DNA of 64,000 bases from Bradyrhizobium sp. ISRA464 (GCF_029910095.1 NZ_CP094526.1:5642001-5706000), one strand, 5' to 3'; shown: positions 18,562 to 28,685, numbered from the stretch's first letter. Translations and numbers: made by a program. Notes: generated by a model not told the origin, from the sequence alone.

Positions 18562-21500
18562 TCAGACTGTCCTCGGCTCATCACCTGGCGGCGCAAGCTG
18601 TGATGCGTCCTGCGATACTTGGTGGGAATGCTCGGTCGCGATCAGGAAATAAATGGCCGGCACCACGAAGAGCGTGAACAGTGTACCGATCGAGATTCCG
18701 CTTGCGATGACGAGTCCCATGTTGAAGCGCGAGACCGCGCCAGCGCCGCTTGCGAGGATCAGCGGAACCACGCCAAAGACCATTGCCGCGGTGGTCATGA
18801 GGATCGGCCGCAATCTGATTCCGGCCGCCTGCTCGATTGCTTCGCGCTTGGCGACGCCGCCGCGCTGCAGCTCGTTTGCGAATTCGACAATCAGAATGCC
18901 GTGCTTGCTGATCAGGCCCATCAACGTCACCAGGCCGACATCGGTGTATATGTTCAGCGATGCGCCGCCGATGCCAAGGCTCACGAAGATCAACGCACCG
19001 GCGATCGACATCGGCACCGATACCAATATGATGCATGGATCGCGGAAGCTTTCGAACAGCGCCGCGAGCGACAGGAAGATGATCACCAGCGCAAATCCGA
19101 ACGTGGCGACAAAGCCGGAGGATTCCTGGATATATTGCCGGGACAAGCCGCTGTAATCGACGGTGTAGCCTCGCGGTAACGTCTTGGCAGCAAGATTCCT
19201 GAGGAGGTCCAGTGCGTCGGACTGCGCGACGCCGGGCGCCGCAACTCCCTGAATGGTGGCGCTGTTAAGCTGCTGGAAATGATTGAGCGTCTCCGGGACC
19301 GTTTTGGTTGCGATGTGCGCGATCGTCGACAGCGGCACGGGAATGCCCGATACGTTGGCCACGTAGTAGTTGAGCAGCTGATCAGTATTCAGGCGAAACC
19401 GTCGATGGACTTGCGGGATTACCTTGTAGGAACGCTGGTCAAGGCTAAAATAGTTCACATAACCACCGCCCAGCATCGCCCCCATCGCGTTGCCGACATC
19501 GCTCATCTTGAGCCCAAGTTGCGCAGCCTTGTCGCGATTGATCTCGACGACTGCTTCGGGATTGTCGATCTTCAGATCTGTGTCGAGGAAGATGAACATT
19601 CCGCTGTCGATCGCAGCTTTCAGGAACTGCTTGGCGGCATTGTCGAGCTTGTCGAACGAATCGGTCGTCTTGATCACGAACTGTATCGGCAGCCCCTGGC
19701 TGCCCGGCAGCGGAGCCAACTGAAAGGCGGCGATCCGCGCCCCGGCAACCTGGTCGAGTTGGTGCTGAACGATCGGCTGCAGCTGGTTGCTCGTCCTTGT
19801 GCGCTCGTCCCACGGCGTCAGCACCATGCCCGAGACCACGCGCGCAGGCGAGTTGATCTGGAAGACGTGATCGGTCTCAGGATATTTCTTCATGATCTGG
19901 AAGACCTGCCGCGCATACAGCACCTTTTGCTGTAAGGTCGCGTCCGGCGCCAACGTGGACGTCGCAATCACCACACCTTGGTCTTCCTGGGGAGCAAGTT
20001 CGCTCTTGGCGCCTGCATAAAGGAAATATATGCTGGACAGCACAAGCAGTGCGAAGACGCCTGTTACAGGTATATAGTCGAGGCTGCCGTGCAGCCAGCT
20101 CAGATAAAGACGACGTAGCGCCTCAAAACGGCGTTCAATGAGGGCAGTGAATCGTGCCTGCCAACCGCGCGTTGCGCCATGCGGCTTGAGCAGACGGGAG
20201 CTCATCATCGGCGACAGCGTCAGCGCGGCAACGGCCGATATTGTCACCGTGCCGACCAGGGTGAATGCGAATTCCGTGAACAGCGCCCCGGTCAGACCGC
20301 CCTGGAACGCGATCGGGACATAGACCGCGACAAGGACAACCGTCATGGCGATGATCGGGCGGCCGAGTTCTCGCGCAGCCTCGATCGCCGCAACGACTGG
20401 CGCCTTGCCGGCCTCAAGGTGACGATTGACGTTTTCGACGACGATGATGGCATCATCGACCACGAGCCCGATCGCAAGCACCAGCGCCAGCAGCGTCAAG
20501 AGATTGATCGAGAAACCGACCGCCAGCATCATGGTGAAGGCGCCCACCAGCGACAGCGGGATCGCGACCATCGGGATCAGGACGGAACGCCCCGACCCCA
20601 GGAACAGGAACACGACGAGATTGACGATCAGCAGAGCCTCGACGAGCGTCTGCACGACGTCATAGATCGCCGCGCGCACGAATTTGGTGGAATCGTAAAC
20701 GATCTGGCCGTGCAGTCCGTTGGGCAGCTGTTGTTGAATGCCCGGGAATATCCGGTGCACGCCCGCGATCACGTCGAGCAGGTTGGCAGTCGGCGCCACC
20801 TGGATGCCGATGTAGACCGCCGGCTTGCCGTCGAATGCGACCTGTGTGTCATAGTCGTCCGCGCCGAGCGAGACGTTTGCGACATCCTTCAACCGCACGA
20901 TCGCGCCACCCGCCTGCTTGACAATCAGGTTGGCAAATTCGCTCTCCGAATGTAGGCCGGTCGATGCTGTGAGATTCACCTCCACCATCTGCCCCTTGGT
21001 GGTGCCGAGCCCGGAGATAAAATTGTTCTGCGTCAACGCAGCCGCTATATCTGCGGCGCTGAGGCCATAAGCAGCCAGCTTTTTCGGGTCGAGCCACGCC
21101 CGCAGGGCAAAGTTCTGTCCGCCCAGAATTTCCGCAGTCTGAACGCCCGGTACGGCCTGCAGCTTCGGCTGAACGGCGCGGGTGAGATAATCGGTGATTT
21201 GATTCCGTCCCAGCACGTCGCTGTCGAAGCCGAGATACATGGCGTCGATCGTCTGACCGATCTGCACCTTCAGCACCGGTTGCTGCGCCCCCGAGGGAAG
21301 CTGGTTGAGCACCGAGCTGACCTTGGTGTTAATTTCCGTCAGTGCCTTGTCGGCATCGTAGTTGAGGCGGAGGTTGATGGTGATCGTGCTGACGCCGCTT
21401 GCGCTATTCGAACTCATGTAATCGATGCCGTTCGCCTGGGCGATCGCGTTCTCGAGCGGCGTTGTAATGAAGCCGGCGATCACATCGGGGGCAGCGCCGT

Positions 21501-21654
21501 AATAGGTGGTAGTAACGGTGACGACCGCATTCTGCGTGCGCGGATATTGCAGCACAGGCAGCAAACTCATGGCGCGCAGGCCGAGCGCGAGGATCATCAG
21601 ATTGACCACGGTGGCAAGAACGGGCCGGCGAATGAAGAGGTCGGTGAAGTTCAT
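18562..21654 (-). CDS. RND efflux transporter, inner-membrane pump (AcrB/MexI-like)
   Basis: 1030 aa. The start is set at ATG 21654 (MNFTDLFIRRPVLATVV, the conserved N-terminal helix); upstream in-frame codons look non-coding. It has twelve expected helices in two repeats with large periplasmic loops. VVDDAIIVVENVNRH carries the Asp pair of the proton relay (near residue 400), and GLISKHGILIVEFANE is the matching segment in the second half. Couples proton influx to drug or solvent export. It lies 10 bp after the adaptor gene. No outer-membrane TolC-like gene or regulator is adjacent, so it probably uses a TolC encoded elsewhere. Confidence 0.9.
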   Translation of the reverse strand: MNFTDLFIRRPVLATVVNLMILALGLRAMSLLPVLQYPRTQNAVVTVTTTYYGAAPDVIAGFITTPLENAIAQANGIDYMSSNSASGVSTITINLRLNYDADKALTEINTKVSSVLNQLPSGAQQPVLKVQIGQTIDAMYLGFDSDVLGRNQITDYLTRAVQPKLQAVPGVQTAEILGGQNFALRAWLDPKKLAAYGLSAADIAAALTQNNFISGLGTTKGQMVEVNLTASTGLHSESEFANLIVKQAGGAIVRLKDVANVSLGADDYDTQVAFDGKPAVYIGIQVAPTANLLDVIAGVHRIFPGIQQQLPNGLHGQIVYDSTKFVRAAIYDVVQTLVEALLIVNLVVFLFLGSGRSVLIPMVAIPLSLVGAFTMMLAVGFSINLLTLLALVLAIGLVVDDAIIVVENVNRHLEAGKAPVVAAIEAARELGRPIIAMTVVLVAVYVPIAFQGGLTGALFTEFAFTLVGTVTISAVAALTLSPMMSSRLLKPHGATRGWQARFTALIERRFEALRRLYLSWLHGSLDYIPVTGVFALLVLSSIYFLYAGAKSELAPQEDQGVVIATSTLAPDATLQQKVLYARQVFQIMKKYPETDHVFQINSPARVVSGMVLTPWDERTRTSNQLQPIVQHQLDQVAGARIAAFQLAPLPGSQGLPIQFVIKTTDSFDKLDNAAKQFLKAAIDSGMFIFLDTDLKIDNPEAVVEINRDKAAQLGLKMSDVGNAMGAMLGGGYVNYFSLDQRSYKVIPQVHRRFRLNTDQLLNYYVANVSGIPVPLSTIAHIATKTVPETLNHFQQLNSATIQGVAAPGVAQSDALDLLRNLAAKTLPRGYTVDYSGLSRQYIQESSGFVATFGFALVIIFLSLAALFESFRDPCIILVSVPMSIAGALIFVSLGIGGASLNIYTDVGLVTLMGLISKHGILIVEFANELQRGGVAKREAIEQAAGIRLRPILMTTAAMVFGVVPLILASGAGAVSRFNMGLVIASGISIGTLFTLFVVPAIYFLIATEHSHQVSQDASQLAPPGDEPRTV

Positions 21655-21664
21655 GGCAGGCCTC

Positions 21665-22834
21665 TCATTGTTCGGAGACCTGAGGGTTCGCGCTGAAAGG
21701 CGTGGTGACTTCGTTATTGATCCGGACCGGAGATCCGTTGTGCAGCTTGTTCTGCCCGGCCGTGACCACGACATCGCCAGGCTTGATTCCATCCAGCACC
21801 GCGACTTGGTCGCCGCGGGTCTGGCCGGTTTTCACGAAGACCTGGTGCGCAATCTTTTGCCCCTGCCCGCTCTCGTCCCCGCCGGCATCTTTGATCAGAT
21901 AGGCAATATCTCCATACGCGTTGTAATAGATCGCCGTCTTCGGCAGTGTCACGTAATCCTTCTGCGTCCCCACATCGATATCGACGGTCGCAAACATTCC
22001 CGGCAGCAGCTTCTCGTCGGGATTCTTGAGTGTCGCCCGGACCTGGACATTCCGGGTCGCCGCATTGACGAGGGAGTTGATCGCCATGATCGTGCCGGTG
22101 AATGTCTCATCAGGATAGGTGTCGACCTTCGCAATGACGGGTTGGCCGACCCTGATCTTTGCCAGGTCCTGCTGCGGCAGGTAGAAATCCACGAAGATCG
22201 GATCGAGCTTCTGCAGCGTTACGATCGGCGTCCCCGGCGCGATATACTGGCCGAGATCGACCTGACGGATGCCCATTCGGCCGGAGAAAGGTGCCCGGAT
22301 CGACTTGTAGCCGACAAGCGCCTGTTGTTGCGCAACCTGCGCCTGGTTGTTCTTGAGCGTTGCCAGGTCCGTATCAGCAGTCTGCTGGCTCACGGACTGG
22401 CTCTTGAGCAACCTGACGTCGCGATCGTAGTTGAGCTGCGCCAGCGCCGTCGTCGCCTCCAGAGCGTGCAAGTGCGCGACGTCATCGGCGTCTTCCAGCT
22501 GGACGAGCAATGTTCCCTGCTCGACTTCTTCGCCGGACTGGAAATGGATCGCTTTGACGATACCGGCGACCTGCGGACTGAGGTCGGCCCCCTTTTCCGC
22601 CCGGGTGCTGCCCACGGCCTCCAGGCGGTCCTGCCACCGCTGCGTGCCGGCCGTGATCGTGGAAACCGTCTGCGGCGGGTTGCGCAGTCCGGCGATCGAC
22701 TTCTGGACCATCCTGGCCCGAAAAGCTTCAAACCCGAACACCGACCCCAAAACCAGTCCGACAGCGACCAGCATGATGGCCATGCGTCGAAGCATCCGGG
22801 AGTTCTGGCTTTTGGAAGAAACGGCGCTTTTCAT
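21665..22834 (-). CDS. RND efflux periplasmic adaptor (membrane fusion protein)
   Basis: 389 aa. The N-terminal membrane anchor is near residues 18-38. Lipoyl/barrel-sandwich halves (VAGIVKAIHFQSGEEVEQG; YKSIRAPFSGRMGIRQVDLG) flank an alpha-hairpin (HALEATTALAQLNYDRDVRL to NNQAQVAQQQALVG), followed by beta-barrel and membrane-proximal domains (NVQVRATLKNPDEKLLPGMFA; GIKPGDVVVTAGQNKLHNG). It bridges the pump of 18562-21654 to an outer-membrane channel. Confidence 0.9.
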   Translation of the reverse strand: MKSAVSSKSQNSRMLRRMAIMLVAVGLVLGSVFGFEAFRARMVQKSIAGLRNPPQTVSTITAGTQRWQDRLEAVGSTRAEKGADLSPQVAGIVKAIHFQSGEEVEQGTLLVQLEDADDVAHLHALEATTALAQLNYDRDVRLLKSQSVSQQTADTDLATLKNNQAQVAQQQALVGYKSIRAPFSGRMGIRQVDLGQYIAPGTPIVTLQKLDPIFVDFYLPQQDLAKIRVGQPVIAKVDTYPDETFTGTIMAINSLVNAATRNVQVRATLKNPDEKLLPGMFATVDIDVGTQKDYVTLPKTAIYYNAYGDIAYLIKDAGGDESGQGQKIAHQVFVKTGQTRGDQVAVLDGIKPGDVVVTAGQNKLHNGSPVRINNEVTTPFSANPQVSEQ

Positions 22835-23338
22835 TGCCGTTGACCATCAGTTATGGCGCCCGCGGCGCGCTTCGTCCCGTTTGGATGGCCCCACCGACTT
22901 CCGAGATGCAGTTCCCGGACTGATCTCGAAACGACTATTGAATGCGACGGTTCCCGACACCTGCTTCCCGGCGGGAACAAATCGTCGCGATCCGCGGCCA
23001 GAGTTCGTAGCCCGGAGGCTATTGATGACCGTGGGCTGGTTGGGCATCAGGAACGCCCGGGGCGCCCCACCCGCCCGTGCATCGACCGAATGGTGAGCGG
23101 CAGGGAGAGTGCACGGCAGCCGGTATCTTGCCTGAGCCGCTCGCGCCGTTCTCAGTTCCGCTCAGGGTCCCAAGTCTGACATCAGTCGCTCACTCGATCA
23201 ACTCGTCGGCGATCGCGAGGAGGTTGTCCGGGCCGAGCGCCCCGACGCACGCCAGGCAGCGTCCCAATTCCGGCGACAGGAGCCTTGGACACGACTACCA
23301 TCGTAGTCGAAAGGAAACGGGCACAGAAACGGGCACAC
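22835..23338 (+). other. Intergenic region upstream of the RND operon, possible relic
   Basis: 504 bp between divergent genes. It must contain the RND operon promoter on the minus strand. A minus-frame stretch ending at about 23190 (GALGPDNLLAIADELIE then stop) resembles the C-terminal end of ABC-type substrate-binding proteins but has no upstream gene body; it is at best a relic. Confidence 0.35.
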
Positions 23339-24405
23339 ATGGCTGAGCACAAGGAGGCCGTAGTCGTCGGAGCGCTCGGAGTGATCGGACGCTACATAGT
23401 CGAGCGGCTGCTCAGGCAGGATGACTGGTCCGTCATCGGTCTGTCGCGCCGCGCGGCCGGCGCCGTGCCTCGCTACCGCCACATCAGTGTCGATCTATTA
23501 GACCGTGAGGACGCGGCGGCGAAGCTCGCCGGCCTGACGGAAGCCACGCACGTCTTCTACGCGGCGTTTCAGCCTGCGGCGGGCGCCGCCGCGGGCTATG
23601 CATCGAACATCGCTCCAAACCGCGACATGCTGGTTAACGCCGTGACCGCGATCGACAGCGTGTCGTCCGCGCTGCGCCGCGTGGTGCTGGTCACCGGCAC
23701 AAAATATTATGGCTCACACCTCGGGCCATTCAAAACACCGGCACGAGAGAGCGACCCGCGCCACATGGGTCCCAACTATTATTTCGAGCAGATCGACTGG
23801 CTCGCCGCCTTCCAGCGCGGCAAGCGCTGGGACTGGGTGGAGCTGCGACCACAGACCTTGTGCGGCTTTGCGCCGGGCACGCCGATGAGTCTGGCGCCGG
23901 CGATCGCGGTCTACGCCGCGATCAGCAAGGAGCTTGGGTTGCCGCTGCGTTTCCCGGGAAAGCCTGGCGCCTATACATCGATCTACCAGGTCACTGAATC
24001 CGCGCACTTCGCCAACGCTGCGCTTTGGGCGGCGAGCACGCCTCGGTGCGGGCTCGAAGCTTTCAACATCACCAACGGTGACTATTTCCGCTGGAAGAAT
24101 CTGTGGCCGAAGCTCGCGGCCGCTTTCGATATGCCAGCCGGCGACGTGCAGACGATAAGCCTTACCGCACACATGATAGACAACGCACCACTCTGGCGCG
24201 TCATGACAAAGAAACATGGGCTGAAGCCCTACGCCTACGATGAGCTCGTGGCCTGGCCCTTTGCGATTACGTCTTCAGTTGCGACTGGGACGTGATGTCG
24301 GACGTTACTAAATCCCGCCGCTTCGGCTTCCACGATGTGATTGATAGCGAAGAGATGTTTGTGCGGCTCATGCGCGAGTTCCGCGCCGAGCGGATCGTTC
24401 CCTGA
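23339..24405 (+). pseudogene. PRISE-type NAD-dependent reductase/epimerase, frameshifted at the C-terminus
   Basis: ATG 23339 opens MAEHKEAVVVGALGVIG (Rossmann motif), followed by family features of the progesterone-5-beta-reductase/iridoid-synthase-like (PRISE) extended SDRs: TGTKYYGSHLGPF, the catalytic-Tyr segment GPNYYFEQIDWL, NITNGDYFRWKNLWPKLA. The frame ends early at 24295, but shifting one base at about 24263-24265 restores the family C-terminus (DYVFSCDWDVMSD, FGFHDVIDSEEMFVRL) up to a stop at 24405. A single G is apparently missing (GCGGAT read as GCGAT). The gene would otherwise encode about 355 aa reducing an enone or similar substrate. Confidence 0.75.
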
Positions 24406-24574
24406 GACGCATCGGTCACGTTCCCTGAGACAACGGTCATCTGTGTCGATTTGGCCAAGCTTCGGCGATTTCCGATCTACCTCCAACATCTGACACGCGG
24501 ATTTCGTCGATATGTATCATTTCCAGCGTAGCGCAAAATGCTTTACGATTGCGTTCGCGTTTTGAGGCGGGCAG

Positions 24575-25771
24575 ATGATAGCTGAACAGCACCGTATTCG
24601 CTTTGCCTGCGCCGTTGTAGCGGCGACCTTGACGATTGGGTCTACGGTCTGGAGCGCCGCGGCCGCACTTCCCGCTGCATCAACGAGCAGCACGTCAACG
24701 GACAGCCCAGTGCTTGTCACACACGAACCGCGCACCGGGCGGTTCCTCTACGCAATCAATCAAGCGGCGGCCATACGGGGTTCCATATCGGTCTACGACA
24801 TGGATACCGAGCATCGTCTAGTTAAGACCATCGAGACCGTTCGTGAGGTGGACGACGTGAAGGGGATCGCCGCTAGCGCGGCGACCGGCCGGCTCTACGT
24901 GGCCTACCGCACCCGCTCAGGAATCGGGATGATCTATTGCCTTAATCTCTACGATGACGTGGTGCTCTGGAATCGCGCCATCGATCCCGATGTCGATCGG
25001 CTGGCGGTTCATCCGGGCGGGCAGCTCTTGTACGTTCCGACCTGGGAAGGCCGCTCGGCCGACTTTCTCAACGTTGTCGATGCCAGCACGGGCGATGTCA
25101 TCCGCAAGGTGCATTTCTCTAGTCGATTGCACGATACCCTGTTCCCGCTGTCTGGGCCGCTCTTTCAGGAGACCAAGGCCGATGACGGAAGCGGGAAATA
25201 CCTCTATTTGATCGATCCGCAGAGCTACACGGTCTCCCGCGTCGGCCCTTACGCTGGCATTCTCGGGCCCTACGCGGTCGATGGCATGAGCCGCTACGTG
25301 GTGAACAACGTGACCGGCCTGTGGGGGATGCAGGTTGCGGAGCTCAAGAGCGGCCGCATCGTCACCGCCAGCCTTGCGGAGCATCCAGCCGGCGAAGCTG
25401 GGCTGCTGCACGGGATTGGATGGACACCCGACGAGCGCGAGGTGTGGCAGAGTAGCAGTGCGGACGATCCGCACATCTATGTGTGGAGCATGCGCGATCC
25501 GATGGCCCCGGTATTGACCGAGCGGGTCAGGATGAAAAGTCGCCACGGGGCGCATTGGGTGACCTTCGACATCGAAGGCGACTACGCCTATGTCGCGCCC
25601 AACAAGAATAGCGATGACGCCACCGAAATATTCGACGCTCACACCCACAAGTCCGTGGGCCTGATCGGCTCGTCGGAGGACATGATCGAGATCGATTTTG
25701 GCCACGGCAAGGTCAGCCGCGTCGGCGATCAATTTGGCATCGGACGGGTCGTCCGTGCCTCGACGAACTGA
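24575..25771 (+). CDS. Exported YncE-like beta-propeller protein
   Basis: 398 aa. A Sec signal peptide (residues about 8-32, ending SAAAALPA) precedes repeats of a beta-propeller fold: YAINQAAAIRGSISVYDMDT, LAVHPGGQLLYVPTWEG, FDIEGDYAYVAPNKNSDD. Probably a periplasmic 'lactonase-like' or YncE-type protein; no catalytic residue can be assigned. GAGGCGGG lies just upstream of the ATG. It stands alone between the PRISE gene and the GDPD gene. Confidence 0.7.
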   Translation: MIAEQHRIRFACAVVAATLTIGSTVWSAAAALPAASTSSTSTDSPVLVTHEPRTGRFLYAINQAAAIRGSISVYDMDTEHRLVKTIETVREVDDVKGIAASAATGRLYVAYRTRSGIGMIYCLNLYDDVVLWNRAIDPDVDRLAVHPGGQLLYVPTWEGRSADFLNVVDASTGDVIRKVHFSSRLHDTLFPLSGPLFQETKADDGSGKYLYLIDPQSYTVSRVGPYAGILGPYAVDGMSRYVVNNVTGLWGMQVAELKSGRIVTASLAEHPAGEAGLLHGIGWTPDEREVWQSSSADDPHIYVWSMRDPMAPVLTERVRMKSRHGAHWVTFDIEGDYAYVAPNKNSDDATEIFDAHTHKSVGLIGSSEDMIEIDFGHGKVSRVGDQFGIGRVVRASTN

Positions 25772-26016
25772 TCGATACGGGATATCGCCCAGCGATCATC
25801 TCGGTAGCACCCAGCCAAAATGTCGTCATAGCCGGAAACAAAGCTCTTCCGCGTCACGTCCGGTCTACCCTGTGCCGGCATGTGGACGAAACGCTAGATC
25901 CCGCCGCTGTGGGCCAAAAGGCGACGTCACCGAAACAGCCGATTCCCCACGCCAGATAGGGCCGACTGCCAGTTGGCTTTCGAATACTTCACGGGCGACG
26001 AACGGGTTTGCGCGGC

Positions 26017-26670
26017 CTAATCAGGTCTGGCGCTGCGGCCAATAGTGCGGTCGACGTCGGCAACCGCCCCGTAGAGGTGCTGCCGCGAGAGCCAATGAAG
26101 GTCGTCCATGCGTTGTACGACTCCTACCACAACCGGCACCTGGTGGCGTCGCGCAAGCTGCTCAAGTGAGAAAACGGACCACCAGGCGCGAAAAGCGACT
26201 CGCGTCCAAGCGCGCGCGTCCCAGCCGAGCAGGAGGACATCCGGCGCATACCTGCGCACCGCACGATTCAGGTTCCACGGGTACGTGACGATGATGCCCA
26301 GGCGCACCGGTCGCGCACCCTCCCACGGAAAGGATCTTGCGACGGCGGCAAAGGCAAATACGACCGAGCGACGGGCCACGTTGCTGGCAACCAGCCTCTC
26401 GATGACTTTAGAGACAAGTCCCGTCTCCTTCACCTCCACAAACAGTTCAAGGTCAGTCGGCGAAAGAAGCGACAGTGCCGCATCGAGGGTAAGCGCATTC
26501 TCGACATGACGCGGCGGCTCGTGTGACACCACCAATGTGTCGGAATCCGCTGCAAGGCAGACGTCGAATTCGACACCAGATATTCTGCCGTCACGGGCGG
26601 CACGTGCGAACGCGGCGAGCGAGTTTTCACCCCGACCCGCAGACCATCCACGATGCGCAATAAGCTTCAT
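26017..26670 (-). CDS. Glycerophosphodiester phosphodiesterase family protein
   Basis: 217 aa. Family motifs are in order: LIAHRGWS..GENSLAAFARAARDG (catalytic His near residue 6, Glu near 15), VEFDVCLAADSDTLVVSHEP (metal ligands Glu/Asp, second catalytic His near 49), FVEVKE, and a C-terminal VVVGVVQRMDD where the usual TVN is replaced. It hydrolyses glycerophosphodiesters to glycerol-3-phosphate and an alcohol. No signal peptide is seen, so likely cytoplasmic. No glycerol-3-phosphate transporter genes are next to it. Confidence 0.75.
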   Translation of the reverse strand: MKLIAHRGWSAGRGENSLAAFARAARDGRISGVEFDVCLAADSDTLVVSHEPPRHVENALTLDAALSLLSPTDLELFVEVKETGLVSKVIERLVASNVARRSVVFAFAAVARSFPWEGARPVRLGIIVTYPWNLNRAVRRYAPDVLLLGWDARAWTRVAFRAWWSVFSLEQLARRHQVPVVVGVVQRMDDLHWLSRQHLYGAVADVDRTIGRSARPD

Positions 26671-27417
26671 GACGAGGTCCGTAAAGCCAAGCTGCGCACG
26701 CTATGCAATCTCCCCGTAGAGAGAGTATGACTAACCCGGCGTTCGGCGATCACACAGGAGTCCGTTTTGAGTAGGTCGCTTTCAAGGATTCGAATGACCT
26801 TGAGGACGCGTATCGAAAGCGGCGTTGATACCGGCATCGGCGGGACACCAACTGGACACCGCCTGACCACATCCGACCAAATTATTGAAATAATGGCGCG
26901 CCACTCAGAATAAAACTGCGAACTCTTACGTGATTGAAGTTACTATAGCATTCCAATCACTTCCATCGGCTCAGATATCTCGCCTTCGTAAATCCGGGCG
27001 AAGGACAGGATTTGCGCATGTGTGATTAGGTGCGCATGATCAACATCACTCGTGAAGAGTAAGCCCTGTGGCAGCCTCGAAATCATGTGATTGCTGAAGC
27101 CACGTCGCGCGTGACAGCTCCTCCGGCTGGACTTCAATTCGAGCCGTGTAGAATTGTCCTTTGGAGGTGTCGCGCGATCACCGCCCGGGTCGCATAGGCA
27201 CGATCCGCTACTTGTAGGCAACCAGTCTGACTTACGCATGGTTGTGAGATCGCGTAGTGCCTCGCTTCGGTAGGGATGCCCTCAAGTGTCGCCGCGGTGC
27301 CGCGCAAGTCATTACGCGGAGCGGCGTGTTCCGATCGAATGTTCTTCTCTTGAAAGTCAGTGAGGTCGGTCGGATACTGGATCAAGTCATTGCCACGGGC
27401 AACGGAGGAGAAGGATC
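26671..27417 (-). other. Intergenic region with one possible small minus-strand gene
   Basis: 747 bp between divergent genes. The only stretch with protein-like quality is minus 26943-27086, 47 codons from an ATG (MISRLPQGLLFTSDVDHAHL ... FARIYEGEISEPMEVIGML). It resembles small hypothetical proteins I associate with this group of bacteria, but no ribosome site is convincing. It may be the tail of a decayed gene. Nothing else is recognisable. Confidence 0.3.
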
Positions 27418-27639
27418 ATGGCGACCCAGATCGTGATGGACCGTACCGGCGATAGCCGGCACCTCTTCAATCCGGATGACGCACAAGAACTGGCGAGGGC
27501 GGAGCAGCGGTTCTACGAGCTCACCAATGCCGGCTTTACCGCGGCGGTCCGGACGGGTCCGGGTCAGACGTCGCACCTCCGGTCGTTCGACCCTGCTGCG
27601 GAAGAAACTGTCTTCTTCCCCCGACTGATCGGCGGGTAA
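27418..27639 (+). CDS. Small hypothetical protein (73 aa)
   Basis: ATG 27418 has GGAGGAGAAGGATC directly upstream, a strong ribosome site. The protein (MATQIVMDRTGDSRHLFNPD ... FDPAAEETVFFPRLIGG) is rich in acidic and aromatic residues, has no signal or membrane segment, and resembles a conserved small cytosolic family of Rhizobiales with no assigned function. The next gene starts 12 bp after its stop in the same direction, so the two are probably cotranscribed. Confidence 0.7.
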   Translation: MATQIVMDRTGDSRHLFNPDDAQELARAEQRFYELTNAGFTAAVRTGPGQTSHLRSFDPAAEETVFFPRLIGG

Positions 27640-27651
27640 CCGGCCTTGGCC

Positions 27652-28074
27652 ATGTTCGGCTTTCGGCGATCACCGCCCGCAGGCCGCTCCCGTATGAGAG
27701 CGGCGCGAGCCCTCTTCATCAGGCACGGCGCCGAGAGCACGCCGGAGGGGCGGTCCCTGCGACTGCTGCGGGAATGGCTTTCGCCAGCGCAGCAAGAGCA
27801 ATTCGCCAGAAGGGGATACTTCGATGTGGTCGGAAGCGACAGCGGAAGGCGGTACACGATTCACGCCGGGACCTCGGTTAACGTGTGCGAGATCGACGAA
27901 AGCGGCCGCCGACAGGAGGGGTTGTGTTTCCTGCCCATTGGCGCTCTGCCGATCGGAGACGTCATGCTCGCCCAGAAGATTGCACTCGAAACATGCGAAG
28001 CCCACGTGCGCGCCGTAGCTCAAAAATTCACTCCCAACGGATTTCATTTCAGGCAAGCCCGACCTCTCGGCTGA
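27652..28074 (+). CDS. Small hypothetical protein (140 aa)
   Basis: Start placed at ATG 27652; a TTG at 27646 is also possible. A basic N-terminus (FRRSPPAGRSRMRAARALF) leads into SLRLLREWLSPAQQEQFARR, GYFDVVGSDSGRRYTIHAGT and GDVMLAQKIALETCE. I associate this architecture with a conserved Bradyrhizobiaceae family usually encoded near small unknown genes; function unknown. The central segment resembles a small beta-barrel reading domain, but that is a guess. Confidence 0.65.
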   Translation: MFGFRRSPPAGRSRMRAARALFIRHGAESTPEGRSLRLLREWLSPAQQEQFARRGYFDVVGSDSGRRYTIHAGTSVNVCEIDESGRRQEGLCFLPIGALPIGDVMLAQKIALETCEAHVRAVAQKFTPNGFHFRQARPLG

Positions 28075-28290
28075 CGGCGCGGGCGGCGTCGTGCTGCGCT
28101 ACGCCGACTTAAACTAGCTGGCGAGCTTCTTCTCGACCATTTCCTTTGCCGGCGTCAGGCGGACTCCTTCGCGGCTCATCAGCGTGTGAGAACCGATCGC
28201 GTCGTCACCAGTCGAGTCCGATCGCACGAGCGTCGAACAGGCTCACGAGGATCCGTCAACGTCCACGGCGATCCGCTTCGCGGACGCGCT

Positions 28291-28680
28291 GCGCTGGCCG
28301 CGCTCGATTTCTACGCCCACGCCGATCTGTTCATGACGCCGCCGGCGGCGCTTGCGGATATCGTGCTGCCTGTGGCGTCCTGCTTCGAACGCGAATCTCT
28401 CAAGATCGGATTCGAAATCAGCGCAGAAGCGCAATCGCACGTTCAGCTTAGGCAGGCCATCGTCGCCCCACCCAGCGAGGTACGGTCCGATACCGATGTC
28501 GTCTTGGGCCTTGCCGCGCGAGCATTCTCACCGGATGCGTGGATGCATGTCGCAACCGAAAGTCCCTCCTCCAATGGCGGCCGCGGCTTGTCGGTCGCCC
28601 ATGTCCACGATCGCGACGGGACAATGCTTGCGACCTCGATCCAGGAAACTCTGATGGTTCATCCCGACGCCAGAGCATGA
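28291..28680 (+). pseudogene. Chimeric remnant: molybdopterin oxidoreductase piece joined to acyl-CoA thioesterase II tail
   Basis: One open frame runs through two unrelated pieces. Codons from about 28291 to 28525 (LDFYAHADLFMTPPAALADI, VLPVASCFERESLKIGFEIS, SDTDVVLGLAARAF) match an internal segment of molybdopterin-containing dehydrogenases. From about 28528 (WMHVATESPSSNGGRGLSVA, VHDRDGTMLATSIQETLMV) it matches the C-terminal hot-dog end of TesB-like thioesterases. Neither half has its catalytic remainder. Upstream in-frame sequence (28186-28290) is not recognisable. A deletion or rearrangement scar, unlikely to encode a working protein. Confidence 0.7.
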
Positions 28681-28685
28681 TGCTT

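Noticed and set aside
24397..24432. Short direct repeat GTTCCCTGAGA (24397 and 24420).
   Set aside because: Eleven bases only, next to a stop codon; likely a chance or minor duplication rather than an attachment site.
26667..26870. Minus-strand 67-codon frame upstream of the GDPD gene.
   Set aside because: Lies in the probable promoter region of that gene and shows no recognisable protein.
28117..28182. Minus-strand 21-codon frame (MSREGVRLTPAKEMVEKKLA).
   Set aside because: Plausible composition but too short to support alone; may be the end of a lost gene.
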